Origin: Trigonopsis variabilis
Lineage: Eukaryota > Ascomycota > Trigonopsidomycetes > Trigonopsidales > Trigonopsidaceae
Length of the DNA: 64,000 bases
Direction: 5' to 3'
NCBI GenBank assembly: GCA_003707065.3
Contig: PPXM03000004.1
Location: 496,001-560,000, forward strand
The translations under genes and the position numbers were made by a program. This document shows positions 10,760-21,171 of the stretch, piece by piece; positions within the stretch are counted from its first letter, which is position 1; each line of letters begins with the position of its first letter. Under the pieces are notes generated by a model. The model was given only the letters and a program-made list of their open reading frames with translations, was not told where the DNA came from and did no database searches.

Positions 10760-12697
10760 TCAGAGATCCGCAGATAGATAGTCTTGCTCAAAATTCATCA
10801 ACGAGGCTGGCCCACCGCTCTCAGCTAGCCGGTCAATAGCAACCACGCAGTGACGAGCGACATCGTCCAGCATTGCAGAGCTTGAATGTCCTTGAGATGT
10901 GAGAATAGCAGAATTGAGCTGCTCAGCGAGCTCCTGGCGACACCGCCAGTCGAGCAACGGTGCCATGACACTTTCTAAAGGATTTATGTATGCTAACAAG
11001 GAAAATGCCTGTTCCAGTAGTTTCTGAGATTCCTTCAGTCCTGAGTTTGCACATTCGCGTTGAAGCGCCTGTCCGTATTCGATGATAGAGAGCATATTGG
11101 TGGATGAAGCCTTGATTCCATCTTCTGCCTGTTCCTTGGGGCTGAATCTAGCCAATGTCTCCTTGCGTATCATCTCGATAAGTGCTCTACATTTCAACCG
11201 AAAGAGGATGTCAGGCTGAGAGGAGAAGAGGGATGGGTAAAAGTGTTGGCAAAGACTGATTGCTTTCTCAATTTCACCCGCAAGTATGAATTTCTTTATA
11301 TTCTGCCGATTTGTAGTCTCTTGAATCGCCTTTATATCAAGACTTAACGGAGAAGATGACGAGCCGTTCATCTTGTGGGGCGAGCCAGTGAAACTAAACG
11401 GCTGAGATTGCGTCATCCAAGCAGATGGTCGCTTTTGAGATGAGTTCTCTTGAGAGTTTTGATCGAGCTCGGACAAGGTCGCTTGATATTCTTTCTCGAA
11501 AGCAGCTAGACTTCCAGCATAGCCATTAAAAATCAGATAGTCTCGGATGACCTCCAATGTTACTTTGTTCCTTTTTTCCACTTGATCCACATCTGACCCC
11601 AATGAGTCTTTTGAGGTACTAATCTTCGTATCTGCATAGATCTTCTCTTTCTCTTGACGGACAAGGTTGGCAATATCAAAAGCAAAGCGTTCTTGGCCAA
11701 AGTTCGCCTTCATAGACTCTCCTGACGTTCTCATTCCTACAGTCGGGTATAGTACTTTAGCTTTAACATCCAAAAAAGCAGTTCCTAAAAAGAATCCGTT
11801 CTTGGTGAAGAAGATAGTCTCAGTCGCAAAACTTATGCCGCATCCCACAATATCCCCCTGCGTATATGACGGTCCATACATCATACTACTACCGTAACAG
11901 CAGCATATATGACCATCATCGGCATGATAACCCCAGCTTTCTGAATCCCAACCTGGTAGTCGGTTCAACGACACTTTACTTCCGGTCAACCCGATGCCCA
12001 TTAAACTTACATTAGTTTAACAAAATAAGATTAAAACTTACCCATCAGAACCTCGCCCTAAAATCTGTACTTCATAATAGAAAACGCCACATTGAGGCGG
12101 GATTGGTCTAGTGGTCCGAACTGATGACGCTTCTTCAGAGTTCTTTGAATGAGTTCCTAAATAATCAGATACGATTCAATTAATCCAATTACCTTTGTAA
12201 CGTATTTCTAGTCCATCTTCAGACAATTCCAACTTGCTCAATAACTCTTGCCGGTTCCATGATGAGGGTAAAAGTAAACCTAAAAGCGTCAATAAAATAG
12301 TAAGGTGGGGAGTTCAAATACCTTTGTGATATGTCCTCGCGCTGATAAAATTGGTTTCATAAAGATAACTTGGAATACGGTCCAAGGAAGAGCCCTGACC
12401 TCCAGGACGATCGCCACCATTGTGAAGAATCAAAGTACCATCACTTTTCTTTGGGCTATAACTTTTATTCGATGAGGAAGATGATGATGGTGAAAGATCT
12501 GTGGGAGGACCATGAGAACTTAAATCAGGACTGTAGGTAATTGCCGGGCGAGGGCGACCTTGACGGAGGACGTTAACAAGCGGAGATGTGTTGGACATAA
12601 AAGTCGGGCTTGAGCTAGACGCAGGAGAATCTAATAAAGCTGTTCGTGACGCTGGTGCCCTTCCCGTCATTGAATGACCAAAATTGCTATTGGTCAT
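10760..12697 (-). CDS. GID1: RanBPM/Gid1-like protein (SPRY-LisH-CTLH-CRA)
   Basis: Exons 12697-12322, 12279-12193, 12156-12042 and 12005-10760; introns 42, 36 and 36 nt; 607 aa. The N-terminal 125 residues are Ser/Pro-rich and disordered. A SPRY domain spans about residues 150-320 (MGIGLTGSKVSLNRLPGWD, WGYHADDGHICC, FFTKNGFFLGTAF). LisH follows (VIRDYLIFNGYAGSLAAFEKE), then CTLH (RQNIKKFILAGEIEKAISLC) and a CRA tail. In fungi this architecture is Gid1/Vid30, a core scaffold of the GID/CTLH ubiquitin ligase that degrades gluconeogenic enzymes. Two other SPRY-LisH proteins exist in some fungi, so paralogy is possible. It converges with RAD1 and diverges from IES4. Confidence 0.9.
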
Positions 12698-13231
12698 GAC
12701 GATGGTTGACGCTGGTTAGTATCAGATATAGCGCCTCAACAGGCTCAGAATGTGCGGCCCCAAACGTGAACCAACTCTTAGTCGGAATCTGAAATAATTC
12801 GAAATTCATACGTATAGATAATGTTTGCATGGAGATCAAATCTCTATTTAATTGAAGTGAAGATCCCTGTTATTGCTTCATACTGGATTCTCTCATTAGA
12901 AAAGTCACCTTGGTGGCTCTATTCTAACCATTTTTATCGCCACCTACGTTTATCGCCTCAGCAGGAGAGTCTGAATTTTGTATACAGAACCTATTACAAA
13001 GTCGCTCTAAGCTCAGATATAAAGTGTAACTAAACAAAAGATAATTTAGCCGTAGATGTATCCAATATGACACTGAAATACCTACATCTATATTAGATTC
13101 TAATAATTCTACAACTTAAGAAAGCATCAGTCTCCTTCGGCTTGAAAAGAAGGTTCCATCAAGAAAGCCTGACAGCGTCGTGTCACTCGTTCGTTAACGT
13201 CCATCTCGCAACAGCCCTCACGACCATCACC
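12698..13231. promoter_or_regulatory. Divergent promoter region GID1 / IES4
   Basis: 534 bp between the two start codons. It must carry both promoters. I see no further gene or repeat; no individual factor site is certain. Confidence 0.5.
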
Positions 13232-13698
13232 ATGCGGACCAGGCGAAAAATGATAGTCAAGCTTTCTTTACCCTCTGAGGTATTGAAAGGTTTCAATAAG
13301 CCACTTTCAGAGGACCCACCTATAAAGGAGAAGCCGATCAAGATGAGGAAGAACGCTGCAGGAACGAAAGCCCGGGGGCCCAAGTAAGTTGTCTTGTTTC
13401 TACGTCCTTTATTGACGGCAGACCGTCTGATCCAAATTCTCCTCAGCCTGGCCCTGGGACTCCTGGGCCAAGACCATATACCAAGGGTGCCATGTCTAAT
13501 GCCAACACCCACGCCAAAGTCCTCGATCTCACTGGTAAGCCGGTTCATCACTGGCAGATTGGGACTGCCAGCATTGAATCTATCACTGGATACAAGCTAG
13601 TCTTGCCTAGCTGGATGCGATCCCAGGAGCGAGCTCATCCAGTTCCTGGGACTGTTGCCAGCGATCTCGAGCGTGAGATGGCTGTCGCTACCAGTTAA
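13232..13698 (+). CDS. IES4: INO80 complex subunit Ies4-like
   Basis: Exons 13232-13383 and 13422-13698 with a 38-nt intron; 142 aa. The N-terminus is basic followed by a short MIVKLSLPSEVLKGF strand, as in Ies4. A Lys/Pro/Gly-rich middle (ARGPK, then PGPGTPGPRP) leads to the conserved core LDLTGKPVHHWQIG and a FTG-like SITGYKLVLPSWM. Fungal Ies4 is a small INO80 chromatin-remodeller subunit and is phosphorylated by checkpoint kinases in budding yeast. The frame stays open upstream to 13142, but the ATG at 13232 gives the family N-terminus. It converges with UBC11 (214 bp apart). The call rests on a short conserved core. Confidence 0.78.
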
Positions 13699-13912
13699 AC
13701 ATTTTTGTATTAGATACGGTTCTCTACAGATTGATAAGATCCGTAAATACAAGGTTATGATGGTGGATGTATTTCAGGAAAAACTGGGCTTGATGGATAC
13801 GCAGAGGGGAGAATAATGATATTATTAGCATGCCAATGTAGAATTATAATCCTGAGAGATAGGACTAGTAAACAAGCAAACAAAGTCTCGACCAGTAAGT
13901 TCTGAAAACCAT

Positions 13913-14606
13913 TCAAGCATCAATTTCTTCGTAGCGCTTCATGAGTAGTCGTTTATATTCTTGGGGGTTCTTGCTCCACAATTGAGCAGCTCTAAGGAGA
14001 TATTAGTACATAGGAAAGACAGACATCATGATAGCTTACTGAGCGTTGAGAGGAGATTTATTGTTGGGTTCGTTCAATAAAGATTGCAGACTGAGAAGGA
14101 TAGTCTGGACATTGTATACTGCCGACCATTTGTCCTATGGGTTAGAGATTTACTGTTTCCGACAAATAAGTGCTTTACCTTCAAAATATCAAGACAGATA
14201 TTACCCGACATATCCACGTTCGGATGCCACATTGGTGATACGAATTTGACAGTTGGCGCAGAAAATGGATAGTTCTGAGGAAAAACCATGGACAACTTGA
14301 ATTTCATTCCTTCGTAATACTTTATGAGTTAGTCAGGACGCTCTTAGAGATGCTTACGGTTCCGCTTGGTCCCGTTATGGTGGCGGCCCATTGCAAGAGA
14401 TTCGTGTCGGAATCTGGAAAAGCGCTAATACCAGGAGTGCCAGACATCTTAGATTAGTACATTCATTGAATAAGCTCCCCTACCATTAATTGCATCAGCT
14501 CACTTTGGAGTCTCTTTGTGACGGAATGACCATTGGGAGCTGAATTGGCAACAGAACCCAGTTTCCCGGAAGATAACATGGCAGGATTAGCGTTCTGTGA
14601 AGCCAT
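13913..14606 (-). CDS. UBC11: Ubiquitin-conjugating enzyme E2 C (Ubc11/UBE2C, APC/C partner)
   Basis: Exons 14606-14484, 14447-14358, 14319-14179, 14134-14040 and 13991-13913; introns 36, 38, 44 and 48 nt; 175 aa. The N-terminal extension (about 30 residues, Ala/Asn/Ser-rich) and the core [17 protein letters not shown] then [18 protein letters not shown] are typical of UBE2C. The HPN motif is in [17 protein letters not shown], making Cys113 the catalytic residue. The end is [18 protein letters not shown]. This E2 starts ubiquitin chains on APC/C substrates such as cyclin B, driving mitotic exit. It shares a 201-bp divergent promoter with the checkpoint kinase CHK1. Confidence 0.93.
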
Positions 14607-14807
14607 AATCTATATAGATAAGATGGTAAGCGAACAAATACAATAAGAATGCAGTGACAGTTAACAAGACTGAATGTTTAGAGACAGCCAGATTGAGTCG
14701 AAGAGGTAAACAGGGTTGTCCTTGACAACCATCGTAACGTATAAACTCCCACCTCGACCATATTAACCTGTCTAGTGACCGTTTTGTCTTGATCAGACGC
14801 TCGATTA
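14607..14807. promoter_or_regulatory. Short divergent promoter UBC11 / CHK1
   Basis: Only 201 bp lie between the two start codons. Near the middle is a perfect 7-bp inverted repeat, GGTTGTC-CTT-GACAACC, at 14714-14730. The dyad could bind a dimeric regulator of both cell-cycle genes; this is inference. No MCB (ACGCGT) box is present. Confidence 0.55.
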
Positions 14808-16430
14808 ATGGAAATATTGACACGGTTAGAAGAAGCTAATGGTGTTATTCCAAGAACTCTCTCAGACGGGAGTGAACTACTATTTACCGATACATTAGGT
14901 AAAGGTGCCTTTGCAATGTAAGTGAGACAAACAGGCGTCTGCTAAGTGATTAGCGTTTTCCGTGCTGTCCCTATACGGACCGACAAATCACAGACTCCCG
15001 TGGCTGTGAAATGTATTGTCAAAAAGGGTCTAGATTCTCGAGCTCAGCGTCAGCTGTCGCTAGAGCTCGCAATCGTCAAGAAATTCCGGTCAACTAAGCA
15101 TGAGAACATTCTAAGGTTTTATACCTCTCTTGGTAATCAAGGATGGCAATGTATCATTATGGAATTGGCTGGCGGAGGTGACTTATTTGATAAAATTGAG
15201 GTTGAGAAAGGCGTCAGTCCGGAAGTCGCGCACTTTTATTTCAGACAATTGATTAATGGAGTAGGCTTCTTGCACAAGACGGGCTTAGCTCATCGGGATA
15301 TCAAACCAGAGAACTTATTTCTTGACTCTGAAGGCAACTTGAAGATCGGAGACTTTGGTTTGGCCTCTGTGTTTAAACAACGAGGTAATCCGGACCGTTC
15401 AATGTCTTGCACTCCTTGCGGTAGCCCTCCTTATGTCGCTCCTGAAGTACTATCTGGCCCATATTATCCCGATATGGCGGACATTTGGTCTTGTGGAATC
15501 GTTTTGTTTACAATGTTCTGCGGTAATACTCCCTGGGATGGGTGCTATAAAAGAGACCCTGACTTTTACCGATACCTCAAACACTCTGGTCATGTCGACT
15601 ACTATCCGTGGAACTCTATACCAATCGCAGCATTGTCCCTCCTTCGAGGTATTCTAAAAATCGATGCCAGTAAGCGATACGGACTAGACAGTATTTCAGT
15701 TCATCCATGGTTTACTAGTGAAAATAAATACATGAACCGTCGCGGTATGTGCAAGGATCCTTTAGAACTTGCCCGGGAATTACTGTTGGGTCTTTCGATT
15801 AACTTCGACTCTCCCAGTACTATTAGTTCAATGGCATGTTCACAGCCAATACCCGCAAATGGACAAGCCATAGCAATGAGCCAGCCGGTGCATGGAGGTG
15901 AAATGAGTTTTGATGCCTCTCGGGTAACTCACATGTCTCAGCCTCTGGATAACTCAATGGTTATGGACATAAGTAATGAGGAACTTTTGGCTCAACTCAA
16001 TAATCCAGCCATGATTCAGTTCTCTCGTCGGTCCGACATTCCACTGACCTTATCGCAGCACGCTCGAGCTTTTGCGGACTACTGCCCTCCTACTCCGTTG
16101 ACGCGATTCTTTTCGAAGTACTCGCCCTATGAAGTGTCCACAGAAATCCAGAATGCGCTCCTATCACTTGGTATTACAGTACCTACGACGATGGGAAACC
16201 AAGAATACAAGGAGTATTCAACTATTCGTATCAAGGTTTCCACTGTGGATCGCAACAAGTGCCGCCTGGGTGGCGATATCATCATATCCTGCAAAGAGTT
16301 CGCTAATGAAGCTGATGAGGCGTTCAAGCTCACCGAAGCTATTTTCAAGCGCTACAAAGGTAACCCTCTCCAATGGAGGTTATTGTTCAAGCAAGTCACT
16401 ACTCTGTGTCATGCTCTAGTACTTCATTAG
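14808..16430 (+). CDS. CHK1: DNA damage checkpoint kinase Chk1
   Basis: Exons 14808-14917 and 14954-16430 with a 36-nt intron; 528 aa. The intron interrupts the glycine loop: GKGAFAI then VFRAV. Catalytic residues are visible: Lys56 (VAVKC), HRD Asp152 in [13 protein letters not shown], and DFG Asp170. The activation segment has [14 protein letters not shown], the Chk1 form, and [19 protein letters not shown] follows. A Ser/Gln-rich linker comes next, with several SQ sites (CSQP, MSQP) of the kind phosphorylated by ATR, and a C-terminal KA1-like region ends in [13 protein letters not shown]. Chk1 blocks mitotic entry through Cdc25 and Wee1 after damage. It diverges from UBC11. Confidence 0.96.
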
Positions 16431-18120
16431 CCAGGAGGATAACAGATATACCTTGGAGGAGCTGCACCTCCCTAGGAAGATATTTTATGTAAGATAAGGA
16501 AAGATATACGGTTTGGGATAATACGAAGTACTGTGACTTTCAGCCCAAGGTCAAGCAGGATAATCAAACACAAGCTATGGGGCACCATGCGAATTTTCTG
16601 ATAATCATATATATTGCCAGAGATTCCCGGCATCTATTTCAGATTCGAAGATGATGGGGGACATATAGATCGGGAAGATAGTAATGGAATTGAGATATCT
16701 TTTCGTACATTAGCTACTGCATGACTCGAATATTGAGAGATTTAGTGTTTGTGACAGAGTTAGAACTTGTTAAGACTTAAGCAAGAGCACTTCGCAGGGT
16801 AAATGAGCTTGCCAAGCCATCTTCCTTGCATTCAGCGCTCATAATGATTGGACAATGGAATAATAAAATGATCCAGTAACAAAACCGAGTTTAACCAACA
16901 ACGGACACACGAGACAGTCGACATGAGTCAAAATTCGTGTCAATAAGCAGACCTGTAGCGAGGTCTAAGGTTCTGTTCCACCCAGTAGCTCGGACTTTAG
17001 CTTAATGCCTAGAGAAGTTGAGCTCCACGTCAGAACACAGGAATTCTGCATACTCTACGGCTCAGGTGTCGTAAGCCTACGAAGCAAAGGGTATTCAATT
17101 ATGCCAGTTTTTGCTACGTGAACAATCACTCTACGTCACTTCGGCAAGAGGCAAAACTCTCTTTTCATGTGGTCGTGCGTATTTAACCGTCCCTTGGCCA
17201 TAGATACTGGGACGTAATGTGTTTTGTCAACACACGAAGGCCAAGTAGGTTCATCGTTCGTTGAGATATGAATTGCTCAGATGTGATTTCTTATAGATTT
17301 GTACAAAACATTCTCGACGCAAATGACTTCCGAAGTACATCCTCATGTCCGTAGCCTTTCATGCACAACCCATTTATTGTATTCTCGAATGCACGTAGAA
17401 CTTACCTTTTCTTCTGTATCACCTCTTGGATACAGATTTGTAAGACCTTTCTAGCTTAGATGCAAGGCAGCCATTAATTCGGCTCTAAGGCTACTTGAAT
17501 TACCTGCTTTGTTTTTTTGGTCACTCAATTATCCAGATTCACGCCCAGCAGGCGTAGCTGCGTTGGAAATTGTGTCTAGCTGCCTTAATTCTTATCGCAC
17601 CTAATAACACACAAGTTAAAAAGACAGGTTCTGAGATATGGAATGATATGCCATTATTACCCAAGGAGACATCTTGAGTGAGCTTGGCTGATGTTTAGGT
17701 CTGTCTGGCCTAGTGATCCTTGGTTGTTTTTTGTCGGGTCACAGGAGACGTACCCCGTGATTAATCTTTAGGGCAAGATCGGCTATATTTTTCCCATTAT
17801 TTGCCTCATAACACGTTTTCTTTTTTTCCAAACCGTTATTAAGTAGTTCGCACTGAGAAAGCGACCTAACAAGGCAACAGATCAGACCATGATCAGCGTT
17901 ATATACATTGCTACGAGCTATACATTAAGGGCTAGGCCTGCAGATTTCCCCATTCAATATACATACACACCAGTAGATCCCCATAAATATGTCATCATAA
18001 CTGGTTTCCCAAAATGCGTCCGGCACAAATTAGATAGTCAGGTCGATGACCGCAGATGTGATCGATTTCCGTAAGCTTCACCTTTACTTAAAACCATTCT
18101 TTCTTGATATCTGGTATTGT
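16431..18120. other. Gene-free spacer between convergent CHK1 and the WC-2-like gene
   Basis: About 1.7 kb between two gene ends, which is unusually long for a convergent pair here. I see no splice-joinable frame, tRNA or repeat. A 61-codon frame at 17889-18074 matches nothing known. Confidence 0.45.
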
Positions 18121-19668
18121 TCAAGGCAATTCCAGTTTGTAGCTCTCATGACCCGATAGATTTGGATGAGAATGTCTCTGATCAGGGGCCGGCATTGCAT
18201 AATGGTTATCCAGTGCCATCGAAGAAGTAGTGACACTTATGCCAATAGACCGAGGACAGGATACTGTGTCGTTATAGCCAGCATGATCTCCCACTAGAAG
18301 TGATCGAGGTTCATCCACCCCCATACTGGAGGAATCCTTTACAATCCAATCGATTGGATTACTAGCAACAGGCTTGTCAGAAAGAGAACTAGTAGTAAGG
18401 ATATCGCTTTGACAAGTGCCATATTCTGTACCTACCGAGCTCGGGCCATCGAAACCTGGAACTCCCTTCTTTTTCTTCTCTCCTTTCGCCCACCGTAACC
18501 CACAAGCATTACAGAGAGTCTTTGGTCCATTTGGACCCTTTCTCCACTCCGGACTGCTGTTGGTGCCACACCGCGAACAAACATAGTCGTTACTCCGCCT
18601 GGATTTCTTGCCTTTTTTCCGGAAAGCTCCCTTCGATGTGGTGCTGGAATGGGACGTGGCATTAGCTGTTGACGTTGGAGGAATCTGGTGAGCCCTAGGA
18701 GATACTTCGGTTAGCATCTCGTGTCCAGGAGGGGCACGTTGAAAGTCATGAGCCCCTGGAGAGACATTGATATTGGGGGACATATTATCTTCGCTCTTGA
18801 CCTTGCTTTCGCTTGTTGTGGAATAACCATCATCACCAAAAGGAAGATCGAAGACAGAGGGGGAGCGCTCTCGAAGATCGCCGGTATTGACGCCATTAGG
18901 GAGCCTGAAGCCGACTTGTTGGTCTTGTAGCATACCACTGAGGTCTGATTCGCAAATAGTGTTTTGAGCAGTTTGATCGATGTAGAGGGAATTGTCCTTG
19001 ACCATGTTGGGAATGGCCACAATATTGAAAAAGATATCAGTAGGTTGGTTTGAGAAGTCGAGGTCCGAATTGTCAAAATAGATGGAACAGGAGAGAGAAA
19101 AGGAGGAGTACTGTCGATCAGAACGTCGGAGATCACAAGTGAGAGTGAAACTATTCTTAGTTTCACAAGAATTTCGAAATTTCTGTTCCAAGATACTAAA
19201 ATCTCCCGGAACAACGATACTACTGAAAGGCTGGCCAACTAGTGAGGTAGACGATAAACCCAGATGATGCAAGCAAACCGGTGACACAGACAAGATAATT
19301 CCACTGGAAGAGAGGACAAAGATGAGATAATCCGAATTAGAATGCTGGGTATTTGACGATGGCTGAATAAGAGTGTGATATGGTTGAAGAGAGGGCTCAT
19401 CAATAGGGAACATATCCGGATTCAAGGCAAGAGCAGGCGAATAAGACCCATCTAACTTGATTGATTGGCAAAATAGATCATTATAGGGATAATTCATATC
19501 TGGCACTGAAGGCTTCAAAGGAGCACTAGCAATAAATCCAGTGATATCCATTTCATAGACATTGCCAGTCTTCGAATCGAGAGAATTATGCTGTAACCGA
19601 TTATCAATATTATTCATATCACCCTTGTCAGAATCACTGAAGGCCATGTAATTCTGAGATCGGTGCAT
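18121..19668 (-). CDS. PAS-GATA transcription factor, White Collar-2-like
   Basis: Single exon, 515 aa from the first ATG (19668). A PAS domain lies at about residues 125-235 ([40 protein letters not shown]). A single GATA zinc finger has Cys364-x2-Cys367-x18-Cys386-x2-Cys389 ([18 protein letters not shown], then [11 protein letters not shown]). The CxNCG-like finger with x18 spacing plus one PAS and no LOV motif matches Neurospora WC-2, the partner of the photoreceptor WC-1 in light responses and the clock. A basic cluster ([10 protein letters not shown]) precedes the finger. The frame stays open upstream without an ATG, and an acceptor-like TTATCCAG lies just before the start, so a 5'-UTR intron is possible. 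It diverges from RAD50. Confidence 0.85.
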   Translation of the reverse strand: MHRSQNYMAFSDSDKGDMNNIDNRLQHNSLDSKTGNVYEMDITGFIASAPLKPSVPDMNYPYNDLFCQSIKLDGSYSPALALNPDMFPIDEPSLQPYHTLIQPSSNTQHSNSDYLIFVLSSSGIILSVSPVCLHHLGLSSTSLVGQPFSSIVVPGDFSILEQKFRNSCETKNSFTLTCDLRRSDRQYSSFSLSCSIYFDNSDLDFSNQPTDIFFNIVAIPNMVKDNSLYIDQTAQNTICESDLSGMLQDQQVGFRLPNGVNTGDLRERSPSVFDLPFGDDGYSTTSESKVKSEDNMSPNINVSPGAHDFQRAPPGHEMLTEVSPRAHQIPPTSTANATSHSSTTSKGAFRKKGKKSRRSNDYVCSRCGTNSSPEWRKGPNGPKTLCNACGLRWAKGEKKKKGVPGFDGPSSVGTEYGTCQSDILTTSSLSDKPVASNPIDWIVKDSSSMGVDEPRSLLVGDHAGYNDTVSCPRSIGISVTTSSMALDNHYAMPAPDQRHSHPNLSGHESYKLELP

Positions 19669-21171
19669 ACTCCAGTTCTCAGTCGCTGAAGTACTGGATA
19701 ACACAAGATGTACAAAGTCAGTCAAAGAAACCCAGAATGCACCTATAAAAAAAGGAGACAAAAAGAGTATGAAAGAACAAAGTCGCTAGCCAGTGCTGAT
19801 TAAATATAAAGGAGAATGGGGAAGAGGACCAATTTCATTAGGATAACAGCGGGCTGGAGCAGCCTAATGTGGTAATAACTCTCTGCCAGCATCAAAAGAA
19901 AATAGAACATCCATCCTAGTCTGAATTTTTGTCCTACTCAAGTATGGCTAGGGTCCCGAGGGCCAATAGTAATTGGGCTAGTTCCTTCTCAGCTGAGGCT
20001 AACCAAGATCAGCAATAAGTTCATTGTAACATCGTAATATGTGCCTCGAGTTTATTTCCTCTTTAGGAAGCGGGGCAAATAATGGCGCCAAGAGGTTTCC
20101 TCATGACATTATTATATGCCTCAGCATAGCCTTAATTGCTTTGCCGTGTCTATCCTCATATGGTCTCCTCGTATTTAGTTCTCCTTTCTTAAGTCTTTGA
20201 CGGAATAACAGAGTTTTGGATCCTCCTTTATTTTAATGATGTAACCAATAACGGATATGGCCCTCTCATCCCTCCCTCTAGTGGTCCGATGAGCTTCCCT
20301 CTTGTTCCCACGCACATTGGCCCCCGAAGTATTTTTCACGTGACAAATGATTTGACATTAATCCCGCGGTTTTAGAGCATCCATGGTAACCTTATAAGAT
20401 CCAACGTCACGGGCTAGAGTGAATTCGGATGAAGTGATCTTTCAGAGCTATTATGGCAGTTAACTCATATGCTTGCCCACTTATCAGCAATCCTGGGCAT
20501 CTGGACTTGACAAAACACTTTGCTGTACCAAAATTTATTTCATTGAATCGTTATGGAATATTCCCAATCGACCTTTGGACCTAAGTGATTGAATTATATA
20601 TCCCTCTCCTGGGGTGGATCTAGTGCTTAACACTGCGACTTGGACTCCATTGAAAAGAATTTTGTGTATCAACAGAAATAATCAATTTGATTCTATAATG
20701 TTCAAGGAACAATTCAAGAATATTCCACCTTGGTTTTAGCTAGAGGAGCTTGTGGGAATAAGAGAGGATATGGAGAAAAATTGCTCTTCGCTTCTGCAAA
20801 TTCAAACACGTCTTTCTCTTGTCATTCAATTGTCTCCATGATTTTTTTTCTCTTCTTGATCGCATTGTTTTTATATCGGGTTCTTCTTGATCTGATTTAC
20901 TGATGAGCGGACAGGACAGACCTCATACTGTCGCATAACCAGCAATTGGATCGCTTCATTCTCCCTCATCCATCTCTCGTTATAATCCTTCACTACCTGT
21001 CACAGTCTAATCTCCATAATAGGACAGTAAACTGGAGATCTTCATTCATATTGCCTTAAATCGATGCCTGTCGTGCGTCTGGAGTCATGTATCGGTCGAT
21101 CTTTCCCATGATCAGTAGCGAGTATCGCTCGAAGCACGAAATCAACCCTCCCCAAGAGAGGTTGTTGAGAG
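19669..21171. promoter_or_regulatory. Divergent promoter region WC-2-like gene / RAD50
   Basis: 1.5 kb with no gene. It contains CACGTGACAAATG at 20337-20349, a 13-mer identical to one in the VTA1 upstream region (1802-1814); its core CACGTG is a bHLH-type site. The stretch next to RAD50 is pyrimidine-rich (about 20800-20860). Confidence 0.5.

Noticed and set aside
10543-10791. 82-codon minus-strand frame at the end of the Gid1-like gene
   Set aside because: Overlaps the 3' end in another frame and adds no domain; the CRA tail already ends naturally at 10760.
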